Shown: positions 51,901 to 63,412, numbered from the stretch's first letter. The stretch: DNA of 64,000 nucleotides from Marchantia polymorpha subsp. ruderalis (GCA_037833965.1 AP031356.1:4672501-4736500); one strand, 5' to 3'. Translations and numbers: made by a program. The notes: generated by a model not told the origin, from the letters alone.

Positions 51901-53782
51901 GCTGTTCAGCGAGTAACGTCAACTAAAAACTCACCAAAATATACTGGACTTTTTAAGTTTGCAAAACTTCTCATATTTTCAGCTCGAAAGCTGCTGCTAC
52001 TCATTTTGTTTTCCCCTCACTAATATCACTACCGGATCAAAATTGTTGTGAAGTACTGCATGTTCCAACTAGTTAGTTATTAATGACATTACAAATAACG
52101 TGAACAGAGTGGACGATGATGGACGCGAGCTGTTGGTCGCGGTTAGTTTTTCATTGCGTGCAAGGGAAGCTGTCGCTGCCGGCAGAGCGCGAAACCAGAG
52201 GAGAAGATGGGAAGCTTATGCTGAGCTGTATAAAAAGGTAGTGATCGACTTACAGATTGGCAGAACAGTTGAAAGCCAATTTATCATCTTACGTGATCTG
52301 TGGTTTTGTGGTGTTAGTACTCTCGTCTACTGATTGGCTGTTTTGGCCTGTGAACAAGTTTAATCGGGATAGAAAACCTAAATTTTTTTTGCTTGCTTAG
52401 ATTGCGCATCAAAGGAACTTAGTTGAAAGTGTAAACTCGGATGAATATCTACGATTTTCGGCCAGGTCAGGATTCGAAGTAGCTCATTCGTTTGGATGTT
52501 TCCATTGTTAACTTAGTTGTGAGCACTCATCTGCTGATTCATCATCGATATACTGCAGGTTTCAGATCAGTGGTGGTTTGCTCCAGGTCATGGTGATTGG
52601 AGTACCTGTTTGGAGAAATATACCTTGTGCTCTGATGGGATGTACCATAAGGTCAGTATATTGTCGTATATATTCTGATGATAAATATTATCTAGGTTAC
52701 ACTAGACAGCCCCATTCCGATTTGGACATTCACAGTTGGTGAATTTGACTTAGGAAAGAGGGCTACCTGGTATAATAAGATCGCTTGTTAGCTCTCGAAG
52801 GGATCAAAGCTAACATTTACAGAGGTTGACAGAAACGAGACATGGAGAGTTGTTGACAGGGAATGAGAGACAGGGATCTTGTCTAATTGAAGTTAAGAGT
52901 CGTGTCTAAAATGGATTCGCCTTTTCCTGGTGTCCTACTTACACTGCTAGTTTGTGATACATGGTCTTTATTTGAAGCCTCATTTGTGCTCTTTGTGGTT
53001 TCAGCAAGATCAATTTGAGAGAGCTTTGCCAACATTCATCCAACTTTTGGACTTGAATCAACGCGAAGAAGACGATTACAGGGAAGTGATGTCAATCGTC
53101 CAGGCTGGGGGAGAAGTAGAGGTGGAATCAGCCGAATCAACCGAAGACGACGAAAAGCCCTTGTTCAGCAGCGGGTTCGAGCCTGGAGTATCTGTCTCTC
53201 GCATAAATAACAAGGTGAGACAGTTTGATGATGTCTTCAGCTGTAGCTCGTGCAGTTGTATCTCGACCTTGACGCTCCTTTTTCTATTTACTTTTTATTG
53301 TCAGTCTCAAATCTCCGTATAGAAGGGCAGGATTCTGGGTATATGCAAGAGCGCAAGTACCAACATGTTTAGGCAGTAATACTTCCTATTCGATGAGAAG
53401 TTAGAGGAAATAGTGTCTCAAATGTATTATTTCTTACAAGATGACACGCGTGTCGCACTCGCACTTCATGTTACCAACTTTTTGTACGTAACAGGTGAGA
53501 TTGCTTAGATCAATGCTCCAGTGGGAGCAGGAGCTCAGACACGAGGCTGCCCTGGATGGTACTGTCACAGTCTTGAACCCCGACCATCCCAATTCTGCGG
53601 CACTTACGGAAGTGCTGGTCATTCGCTGGCCGGATGGTGAAATAATGCGAATGCCAGCTGGCAGCACCGCTTCAGATGCCGCAAGGCGTATGGGTATGGA
53701 TGGCAATCTGGTGTATATCAACAGCCAAGTCGCCCTGCCACACATGAAGCTGAAAGATGGAGATCTTTTGGAGATACGATGA
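45932..53782 (+). CDS. RSH: RelA/SpoT homologue, (p)ppGpp synthetase/hydrolase
   Basis: Makes and/or degrades (p)ppGpp, expected in the plastid. Eighteen coding exons: 45932-46613, 46930-46988, 47112-47243, 47397-47537, 48384-48455, 48616-48710, 48850-48982, 49173-49355, 49561-49754, 49873-49939, 50028-50161, 50758-50824, 51255-51317, 51600-51886, 52108-52237, 52559-52651, 53005-53214, 53495-53782. All are GT-AG and in phase, giving 1009 residues. The first about 210 residues are Ser/Arg/Ala-rich (transit-peptide-like, then an Ala-rich hydrophobic stretch). HD hydrolase about 248-430 with H-D-V-V-D-D at 302 and [10 protein letters not shown]; synthetase about 565-690 with [26 protein letters not shown] and E-V-Q-I-R-T; C-terminal TGS about 955-1009. 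Both catalytic halves look intact. The exact plant RSH subclass is not settled. Confidence 0.93.
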
Positions 53783-56030
53783 TTGCGGTTTCTGATCATA
53801 TCTTTAATGATCTTATGAGTCTCAGAGGACTTCGAGAGAGTGTGGAAATATATACTGGCCCTCTACACATTCTGCAAAATCTCCCTGGATGGAGGTCCTT
53901 GAAGAACATTGTTCTTAAGCCGTATTTGACATTGTTCAAGGATGTAGGTTATTGAAATAGTGGTGTATTTTTTAGACCAATCAATTCGCCGATTTTATGG
54001 AGCTATCTGCGACGGAATAGTGGGAAATTCTAGCCTAGTCTAAGCATCATTATTCATAGTCGTGCCGGTATCTATGTGCTAGGGGAACAGAAGAGGTGTA
54101 CTCCACGCAACTTGTGAATTAGCTCTTCTGTCAATCTTTGTTGTAGATACAGTGTAGAATTAAACATGACAGAAGTAGTTTGTAAAAACGTTTTCTTGGA
54201 ACTTTCGAGATGCACAGGTAGTTCCATGCCGAGTCCGGACTTACCTTCCGGGACTTGGTTGTAATTTGTTACAGTAAATTTCTTAATTAGACTTGCAAGC
54301 AAGTTTGTTTGCGCATAATGCCCCGAAATTGCCATGTAGCCTTTCACGTAAATTACTCGACAATTGGATGGTCACTGTGGTATTTGGCATCACATGTAAT
54401 CGTGAGATGACCGGATACGTCGTGACAGAGTTTTTACCACATGATGAGCCTGCCATTGTCTACGGAGCTGTTTCGTTAAAAGTGCTCGTTGCCCATAAAC
54501 ATGTCTTGAAGATAACCAGGGAACCTTGCATTGAGAATTTACATGTACTGGGGAGGAGCCCGTGAAAAACTTGTATGTCAGTTCTTTGTTACATGCCAGG
54601 CCACTTAGCCCTACTTACTAACCACTACCACCGTACCTCCTATCGAGACCTCTGAAAGCTAGTAGTCCCTGAGAAGGTTGTTCGTTCTGATGGTAAATTT
54701 TCAACTTCGATTTGCAAAGCATAGAAACCTCAGCGGTGGAGTTTGGAAGTTGTCGTCTACCACGGTGAGTGTAAACTCCTGGCTGACGCACGAATATTTT
54801 AGTCTCTTTCATTGATTGAAAAATAAAATCCAACTCATGAAATTCATAAGTTTTCGACAGGTCTGGGACCCATTCGCCGTCCAGATTTGACTTACGGGAA
54901 ACTGGCTCACCGATCTAATTCATCCAGGTCGTTCCACCAGGTGAGCAAGCTTCGCTCGACCATTTGCTTCCATCAACTGAGCCTGCACGAGAGTCTTGCT
55001 GCTGTCCAGACGCGTGAAGGAAAGTAGCAACTCATTTCTCGATATGTAATCACACATACTGCACTATTGGTCAATTCTAACAATCGGTTTCGATGTCTAT
55101 GCACCGAACCCTTATTAGATTTATACACATCCAAGAACCACTTTCCACATTGAAGCTTTCTGGTCTTCAACGAAAGATCCCTTTAAGCAAAATTTTCCTC
55201 ACAAGGCACAACGAGAGCCTCGAGATGGGCAATGTGATTGGCAATCATTGCCAATTACATTGCCCATCGTGGCTATCAAAAGTTGTGCTTCAAAAGGTGT
55301 TCCTCGTAGTCTAAATTCATCAGCTTGAGCACGAATATTTTGAAAGTCTGTGAGCGGACTTAATAATCTGCACGTGCTGTAAAGTGGGGACAGGATGTAC
55401 GATGCATGGTACTGTCAGCAGGAGGTGAAAGGTACAGGACTTGTCACGAAGTAAAAGGTAATTCTTCGAAGTAGCGTCGAACGAGTAACGACATGGACAT
55501 CCAATTAGAAAGCAGCGGAGTGGAGCTTTTGCAGCCATTTGCGTGGTAGTCGAGTCGATCGCTGCTGCTCGAGCGGTGCAGTGGTCGATTAGTTTCGCTT
55601 GCTGTTGATTTTCTTCTTTATTTCTCTCTTGCTTCCTCTTCCTCGGTTTGCACGTGGTGGGAGATATGGGATGAGGGCTGATAGAGGAGTTCTGAGAGTC
55701 AACATCAGCTGAAGGTCTTCTAGCCAGGCTGCTGTCGTGCGCTCCACTCCAGCCTCAAGGGGAATCGTCTGCGAGGCTCGAGAGACCGTCATCGTTTTAG
55801 ATCAAACTTTCCAGAAGTTGGAGAACACAAAAGCGGATCAACAAGCAGAGATGAAAAGGCGCAGCAGGAGTTGACAACTCCTGGTTTGGAGTTGAAGAGG
55901 CTCCAGTATCAAGTTCAACATGTGGGATGATTCTTAGATGAGGCGAACAAGATGATTTGTGCAACTCAAGAAAATTTGATTGATTACCATAGGAGATACA
56001 GTTTCAGGTGAAATATTTTGTAATCAGGTT
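53783..56030. other. RSH 3' flank and intergenic, no gene recognised
   Basis: The first part is presumably the RSH 3' UTR. Short frames on both strands (for example 54293-54565 plus, 90 codons) have no recognised similarity. Around 55.8-56.0 kb a plus-strand reading looks protein-like (charged, helical) but contains stops; it may be a decayed gene or element fragment. Confidence 0.4.
55224..55268. repeat. 20-bp inverted repeat with 5-nt loop
   Basis: GATGGGCAATGTGATTGGCA (55224-55243) pairs with 55249-55268 with one mismatch (a G-U pair in RNA); the loop is ATCAT. Confidence 0.9.
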
Positions 56031-56033
56031 TGA

Positions 56034-56605
56034 CTTCACCGAAAGTAGAGAAAATCATTTGATGGTATCACTGTGGAACACACATAGGTTATTGAACACA
56101 TCAAGTATCATTTTACCCTACGGTTAGTATCGATTCGTTGCTCTTGCTATGGTAGCACTGATCTGGTGATCGATGCTTTTGGTTATTGGTTTGAGACTGT
56201 AAGTGTAGCAGATTCCCATTGACAGAATATCTGCCTGTGCTCTATGAAGTATAATGTTAGCTCCAGATAGGTAACCTGAAGTTTGTGTTGATTCTTCGTG
56301 TGGAACCATATTTTGGTACCTTGCGCAGGTAGAGATGGTTCTTTTGACTGATGTCAAGCCTTCAAATTTGACTCTGACAACAAATTGAAATGCTTTGCTA
56401 AAAGGTGTGGACAAGGGAAAGCTAAAACTGAAAATGAAAATGTCGGACTGGACCAGATCGGAGAAGCAACGAGTCTTGAATCATACTAGAACATGAGTGA
56501 CGGCACTCTGTCGGTGAGGTAACATAGGATAAAATGATACTTGATGGGTCCCGGTAACCTATGTGTGTTCCACAAGGATCCCATCAAGTAATTTCTTCAC
56601 CGAAA
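56034..56605. repeat. MITE-like structure with about 75-80 bp inverted arms
   Basis: The arm near 56040-56122 recurs in reverse complement near 56523-56600. Shared blocks include TGTGGAACACACATAGGTTA and ATCAAGTATCATTTTA. About 400 bp lies between the arms. Each arm is itself partly self-complementary (ACTTGATGGG with CCCATCAAGT in the right arm; TTCGGTGAAG-like ends), so each can fold alone. No target duplication was identified and no transposase is present. Confidence 0.6.
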
Positions 56606-57616
56606 TTAGCGGAGTGTATGATATTCAACCATGAAGCACCGACACATTTCCCTATGGTGATGTTTCTAGAATCAAACATTTGACATGCACATCTTACTGC
56701 TCATGTAAAGATATGGTAGGATTGCTCACTTGAGTGAACATTCGAGCATGGAATGTGCGTCAATAGCCCCACTAGTTTCACTATCAGTCCTTGTTTCGGT
56801 TTCAAAAAGTTGATCAGAAAGCAAATCAAAGTCATAGGAACTGAAAACTACATCAAAGTGAAGAGTAAGTTTAAATCTAAATATGTATATTTTTTTGATA
56901 ATAAATTTAGGAAAAATGTCTAACAAGTTGTTACACTTATTATTTTAAATTCAAAAATTTCATTTTCAGAAAGAATAAATGAGTTAAAATAACACTTTAT
57001 TGTTTGAGAATCAAAAATAAAATCTGCAAACCAAAAAACTTTCAAACATCAATATCAAAGTTGCGTGTTGTGATGTTCAAATCTTCAAAATTTTGAACAA
57101 TGAATAAATGATATTAGAATGTTATTTCATCTTTCAAGCTTCTTATATTATACATATCAGTCATTCACATTAATTTTGTTGCATTAAAATAAAGATAAAA
57201 TCACATGCAACAAGATGATAAGTGCTTGATTGATTAATATTAAAAAATGAAGGTGATGATATACATATTATACTAATCATTTATTATATCATTAAATGAG
57301 ACTTGTAATGATTACATAAGTAGAGTTAGATTTAAGCTCAAAGATGAATCTTAAGATAATAAAATACTATTTTATTAAAAATATGGAAAAATGATAAATT
57401 TAAGACATAATATTGTATAAAAACTATAAAAAATTATCTGAAATATTTTGGAGAATCATGTAAGTTTAACCCAAGTTACTTAAATTGACATTATATAACA
57501 ATGTTCACAAAAAGTTTTGACTACACTTTTAGGGTGTTTTTTTCAATAAAACATGAGTGTATTCGTGAACATAATTTGTAGTAATGCAGCACGTATGTCA
57601 TATGTTGGTTGTGCGT

Positions 57617-57626
57617 TGCGTACGCA
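57617..57626. repeat. 10-bp perfect palindrome
   Basis: TGCGTACGCA lies 8 bp upstream of the 34-bp palindrome. Confidence 0.8.
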
Positions 57627-57634
57627 TTTTCTTG

Positions 57635-57668
57635 TTGATGGTGTGTGAATGCATTCACACACCATCAA
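57635..57668. repeat. 34-bp perfect palindrome, no spacer
   Basis: The left arm TTGATGGTGTGTGAATG (57635-57651) is followed at once by its exact reverse complement (57652-57668). Confidence 0.95.
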
Positions 57669-57673
57669 GTCAT

Positions 57674-57705
57674 ACTCATTAGTTGAATGCATTCAACTAA
57701 TGAGT
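57674..57705. repeat. 32-bp perfect palindrome, no spacer
   Basis: The left arm ACTCATTAGTTGAATG (57674-57689) is followed at once by its exact reverse complement (57690-57705). The centre GAATGCATTC is identical to that of the neighbouring palindrome, but the outer arms differ. Confidence 0.95.
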
Positions 57706-58272
57706 TTGACTTTTCTTGTGATGAATCATGAAAATTTGTATGAGAGTATGAGGTTGATTTCGAATGCAATTGAATCATGAAAACATTTTGTTTGATTCCC
57801 ACTTCATTTTGCACAACTCGTACATACATTTTTTATTGTAGAAAGTTACATTGAAAAGCTAGAAATTGAATCTTTAGATTTCTAGAAACTATTAAAGATT
57901 ATGGTATTTTGTTTGATGATTTATCAAACATTATTTGTTAAGATAAGTACAACTTGCACAAACTCTAGAAGTAAGAAATTTTACAATCAAGTTTGTATTC
58001 ATATTTGATAATTGATGCATAAGTTAAAAATCTATTTTCCAACATCATATAGCTCAATGAATAATGATGTTTAAATATATAATTTAGAAAAATATACTAT
58101 TCAATTATATAAATTTTTCATTAAGTGTAATCATCTTCAGTTTGTTAAGATGAAGAAGAAATTCAATTATATTAGACTATGTATAATTATTACGTTAACA
58201 ATCTAATGCTTGATATGTAAGAATTGAATGTGATATGTCAAAACTATATGCATTTGTTAGGTTATTATAAAC

Positions 58273-58297
58273 ATATATATATATATATATATATAAG
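58273..58297. repeat. (AT)12 microsatellite
   Basis: Uninterrupted AT dinucleotides. Confidence 0.9.
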
Positions 58298-58499
58298 TAT
58301 TTTTTTGAGCATATCTCACATCTTCAGATTTTCTGTATCACTTCCAAGTGAACTTTTATTATATATTCCAATGTTTCAACTATATTTGATATGACTTGCT
58401 TTTAAATTGGGTGTGAATAAATTTTCATGGAATAAAAAATTAATGATGTTGAACCTTAGTTCTAAGAAGTTTATGAAGGTTGACATAATTATGTGATAT

Positions 58500-59635
58500 C
58501 TAAACTAACTCATGTTCAACTCAAATGATTTCTCAAATATTCATCATAATTCTTCAAAGTTAAATTTCATCTACATGTTGATTTCTAAACATTATTTTAC
58601 ACAATATTTCAACTCATCTATCAGCATAAATTTTTATCGACAATTTAAGATTATTTATGAATCTAAATTTTTCATCAATGAAATAAATTTCCATACAAAG
58701 AACATTTGAAGTTTTTTTTACAAATTTTTTTAACCTCACTATTAAATTTAAATTAAAGAATAAAAATGATAATGATAAAATAGTAGTAATAGAGAAAACT
58801 CACTTGAAAATGAAACATGAAATTTGAAGATGAGATTTCTTGAATGGTTCTTCTCTTGCTTATATAGATACTTTAAACACATAAAAAAAAGATAAGATAT
58901 TCTACTCTTTATCCAATCTGCTCCTACTGGATTGATGACATGACAAATATATCTAATGAATGCACAGATTGCTGACATGTCGTTTTCAGCTAAAACAACA
59001 ATTAACATATTTAGTTTTTAACTAAAAAGCACACAAACTGATGATCAATCGCTCTAAACTAACACATTTTCTAACACACTCAATCATCACACGGATTGCT
59101 GACATGACGTTATAGAAATTTCATTGTCATATACTCTATTCAATCTTGAATAACCTATATTTCAGTTCAAACTAACTAAATTACATGATGTTACAATAAC
59201 TCATGATAATTTGCTATCATTGAGTTTAATTTGGACATGTATGATCAATTTCTTTGAAGAATTATACATACTAAAATATCATTGATCTACGTAGATTTTT
59301 TAGAATCTTCTAGATTTATTGATTCTAATGACGACATCCCATTGAAAACCTTGAAATTTCTAAAATCTAAACTTGTCTCTAAGCTAAAGCTTAGACTTAG
59401 TCTAATCAATGAAATTTTACTATCGAGTCAAAGGCAAAATAAATGAATTTGTAGACAAAGTTTTATCATTTTAGATTCTAGATTCTGGTATGAGAAAAAT
59501 TATTCATAAAATAGTGTTCACTCATAACTTTTAAGATTATTCTAATGATTTTGATAAGTATAAAGTTAATAGCTAAACTTGGTCATAACTAGTTAAACTA
59601 AGTTATGATTAAACAACCATGGTCAACTCTTTCAT
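58500..59635 (-). repeat. Dispersed LTR-like repeat, copy B
   Basis: Similar to 7.8-8.41 kb in the same orientation, but with about 400 bp more between the shared blocks. On the minus strand a TATATAAG box lies near 58858-58866, with an apparent transcript start region downstream. This suggests a solo LTR transcribed leftwards. It holds an internal repeat, GATTGCTGACATG, near 58969 and 59095. Confidence 0.45.
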
Positions 59636-60779
59636 TGTATTTACAACTAATGAACATATATAACTGCAAGTATTGAAGTTCATTATACTACATGTATAAT
59701 AAAGAATTAATGAAAAAATTGTGTATTGCAGATGTGGAGATGCATGATAAAAAATATACATCATAATGGATGAAATTCAATTTGTTTGACATTCATCTTT
59801 ATTTCATGATACTACATAATTTTTAAGCATACATTATGTTATATTATAGTAGAATGATTGGATTAAAGTCTACATTGATAATTTTAATTTTGTATATACA
59901 AAAACATGAGATTCTACTATCTTCATCTTATATTGAATAATAGATGGACTTGAATCATGAATGCTACATTCTAATTTGATTTATCACATATGTAGAAATT
60001 AAAAAAATTTATTAACAAAAAAGCATGTAAACAAAATCTTGTGAAACATTATGATGAAGAATATTATGAATATAATATGTAAATATCTTTGTATAAAATG
60101 AAGGATTGAAACAAAAATAAAACAATACATTGTGTGATTAATGTATTTTGAAGATGTATATGTAATTTTTTTTTCATATTTCTAATTTTGAAGCAAATAA
60201 TTTTACTAGATCTTATGTCATGTATACGATTCTTATTTTAAACTTTACATGGAAAAAAATATTTTCAAAACAAGTAATTTTGATTTCATGAAGGTGTTTT
60301 TTTTTTCTTCAAAAAACCAAAATAATTTTATGAAATATAAAGCAAAAATTGATAATTTAATAATACGTTACAAAAATGTGTGATTTTAAACACTTGAAAA
60401 TAACAAAAATACGCAAGATGTGAATTTTGATGGATGTTGAAGTAAATATTTTTTTTGTAACAACTTGTTGCAATGAAATTAAAATTAACATTGATGCAAA
60501 ATGTGGATAAAAAACTAATTCCAAAAATTAAATCAATATTATTATTTATACAAAACATAAAATTATTCTTGATACATTCAAAAAATATATTAAATACAGA
60601 ATAAATTTTTTGGATTGATATGATAGCATCTAAGATTGATGAATAATGAAGAAGATTTCAATTCTGAAGGAAGGTGATTTTCAGATTGACTACTTATGAT
60701 GGTAAAGGAGTTTCACACTATGGGAATTAGTAGTCTATAAGTTTTTTTTTTAGTAAGAATTTTTTTTTTAATGAGCCTA
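59636..60779. other. AT-rich intergenic
   Basis: Low-complexity AT-rich sequence, no gene seen. It may be decayed upstream part of the following Copia fossil. Confidence 0.45.
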
Positions 60780-62409
60780 GATCATTGAAAAAGTAGGAGA
60801 GTTGGTTGTAAGGAGTTTGATCATTATGTGATTAAGAAGAAACAACAAACTGATAGAGATACTAGAAACAAGAACAACAAGATCAGGTTATCGTTGATGG
60901 GACTCATGTATCTGCATTAAACAATGGAGATCAATCAAAAATTTCTGCTAGAAGATCATTGAATCATGCTAGTAGAGCTTCTTAAAGTTATGGTGTGTGA
61001 GCCAACTCTACCATTCTCGAAGATTGTGATATTGATACAAAGTATGTGGATGGTATTGGGTTGATCTTGAAAGAAGTAGACACTTCTTTGTATAGTAAAG
61101 CTCAAGCTTAGCTTAATAAGCTTGAGGGAAATTTTGCTATGCATTCTTTTTTATAATTAACAATACGTGGGAGCTGGTTAAGCTTCTTGGAAATTAGATA
61201 TTAATTGATTTTAAATGGATGTATAAGTTGAAGTACAATTCAACAGTTGACAAGACAAGAATATTCAAAGCCAGGTTGGTGTTTAGAGATTTCACATAGG
61301 AGAAGCATGTAGACTACATCAAAGTTTTATTGCGTGTAGCAAAGTATGCTACAATTTGTCTTATATGTGCATAATTTGCGATATTTAATTTTGGTAGCAC
61401 AAAATGGATATGATAACAGTTTTTTCTTTATGGATATTTAGAGTACTAGATCCAAATGAAACAACCGGTTGGCTTTGAGGTTAAAGTATAAGAGAGGTTG
61501 ATTTGTAAATTGCTGAAATCACGGTATGAAATTGCAAGCTCATAGACAATAAAATACACATTTTTTGATGTGGTTAATAGATTTATCATGATGATGAAAT
61601 TGACACATGACGTAATCAATGTTCATTGTGATAGTCGGAATGCTCTACATTTTTTTGTAAACCAGGTTATGAATAGCACAATGAAACACATTAACAAGAT
61701 TAAACTAATCAAGATTGACGGTAAATTCAATCCAGTTAATGTTTTGATCAAAGTTGTTTTTTTGAAAATTTTAGACGACACTATGCTACTATGTAGATTG
61801 TGCATGATAAGCACAGGTATAGTTTGCATAACATAGTATCTTCAGTCATCTCTTCATATAATCACTTTGCTCAGTGATGGCTATAGTTTAGTTTTAGTTC
61901 ATTTCCCTGTAAAGATGAGGCTTATATTAAATTTTTTTCTAGATATTCTCACAAAGTAATTATATAACTTACGAGGTTTCTGAGACCTCTATGCTTGGAG
62001 GTTTTTAATTACTTCTTTATTTTATTACTCTATTCTGTTATAGTTATGGCTTAGTTCTAGTTATCTTTTGTGTAAAGAGAGATTTTTGTTAGGTTTCTAT
62101 TTAGAAATTTCCACAGAGTAATAATATGAATTACAGATGTTATTGTTTCCTTAACAAGAATTTAGTAAAAAAATTTGATATTAATTTGATCTGATTAAGT
62201 ATCTGATTAAAGAGTAAACTCAAGTTCTAGCTATTTATAGCTAGAAGTAACGCTTGTGTTTGGTATTTAATCCAGGGTTTGTGTATTATCATGAAACTTT
62301 TTTGTACACAATCTCACGCATGAGCTATACCCGTGTAAGTAATTCTCCAAAAGATGAACCACGTTAAATTTTGTGTTTCGTGTGTTGGCTTGAATTTTGT
62401 TGTATTGAA
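60780..62409 (+). mobile_element. Ty1/Copia retrotransposon fossil (RT, RNase H, 3' LTR)
   Basis: The plus-strand translation shows, in order, Copia reverse transcriptase (K-W-M-Y-K-L-K near 61.2 kb, then K-A-R-L-V, then V-A-K-Y-A-T) and RNase H (V-H-C-D-S-R-N-A-L at about 61.62 kb, then M-K-H-I-N-K). A duplicated 160-bp 3' UTR unit and an LTR-like end follow at about 62184-62409. The 3' part from 61.69 kb matches the nested element at 11.22-11.93 kb, so they belong to one family. No 5' LTR was found. It is broken, with many disruptions, and looks older than the nested copy. Confidence 0.75.
62184..62409 (+). repeat. 3' LTR-like end of the Copia fossil
   Basis: Aligns with the 225-bp LTRs at 10.4 and 11.7 kb, sharing GATTAAAGAGTAA, CTAGCTATTTATA and GATGAACCACGTTA blocks. 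It is much more diverged than those two are from each other; edges are approximate. Confidence 0.6.
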
Positions 62410-63240
62410 TTATTGTTTATGATTTTTAGTAAATCTTCATGAAATATGTGTATATGTAATCTTACATCAACTTGATATTGTAATTATTAGCATTCTACAG
62501 TTGTAATTAATTGATCATTCTTGAATAAAAATAATTCTAAATTTTCTTAATGAACTTGGATAAATTACTGATATGAAAAATTAATTGCAATTGTTAGTTG
62601 ATTATACGTCTCAAAGTATAATAAGATTTTAAGTGATCAAATTTTGATTGATAAAAATAGCGGGTACAAGTTGAAGATATTTTTAAAAATGATAAATAGA
62701 TGTTTTTAAGAGCCAAGTGGAAGACTCAGATTTTAAAATAAAAAATTGTGTGAGTAACAACAAGATTTATTTTTTATAGAAAAATATGATGTAAATTACA
62801 TTGATATGTAAATGGTTAATGTATACATGTAATATATGATGTTATTGTGAGTCAAATGAATATTTTTATTAGTTTTTTTATGCTTCTTTGAAGCCAAAAA
62901 GAAAAAAAATGTGATTGATCACAAGAAAAGATTTTGTGAATTTTTTTTTTTATGAATCAAACTAGACAGCAAGGTTTGATGATTGAAAAGACCTGTGATT
63001 TTTTTTTTGTTTTTTTGTTTTTGTTGATCAATCTGAATAAATCATAAAAGATATAAATTGTGGATGTTCAAAAAAATTTGGCAAAAACTATGATCAATGC
63101 GAAACAGATATATGTAATGTGTGTTTGATAGAGTTCACACTACATACTATAAAAATGTTTGGAACTTTATGTTCAATTTCTAGATTTCTTGCAATTGAAT
63201 CTCCAATTGATGCTACGATATCATGTTTCAGAACAGAATT
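62410..63240. other. AT-rich intergenic
   Basis: Runs of T and A, no open frames of interest, no gene seen. Confidence 0.5.
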
Positions 63241-63243
63241 ATA

Positions 63244-63412
63244 GTGTTGTATCACTCCTCGTCAAAAGCATGCAAGATATGCGAGTGTTTGCAGTATTAT
63301 GTCATCTAGCTCACAACTTAGTCAAAAAGCATTAAGTATTGTATCACTCCTGGTCAAAAGCATTTAAGTTGTGCGACTGTTTGCAGTCATATGTCATCTA
63401 GCTCACAATAGA
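63244..63412. repeat. 92-bp tandem duplication
   Basis: TGTATCACTCCTSGTCAAAAGCAT, then a TGTTTGCAGT block and TATGTCATCTAGCTCACAA, occur twice with a 92-bp period. Differences are scattered substitutions. Confidence 0.8.

Larger units (their letters stand above)
56610..58500. other. AT-rich intergenic
   Basis: No coding signal. It holds the adjacent palindromes at 57.6-57.7 kb and an AT dinucleotide tract. Confidence 0.5.
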
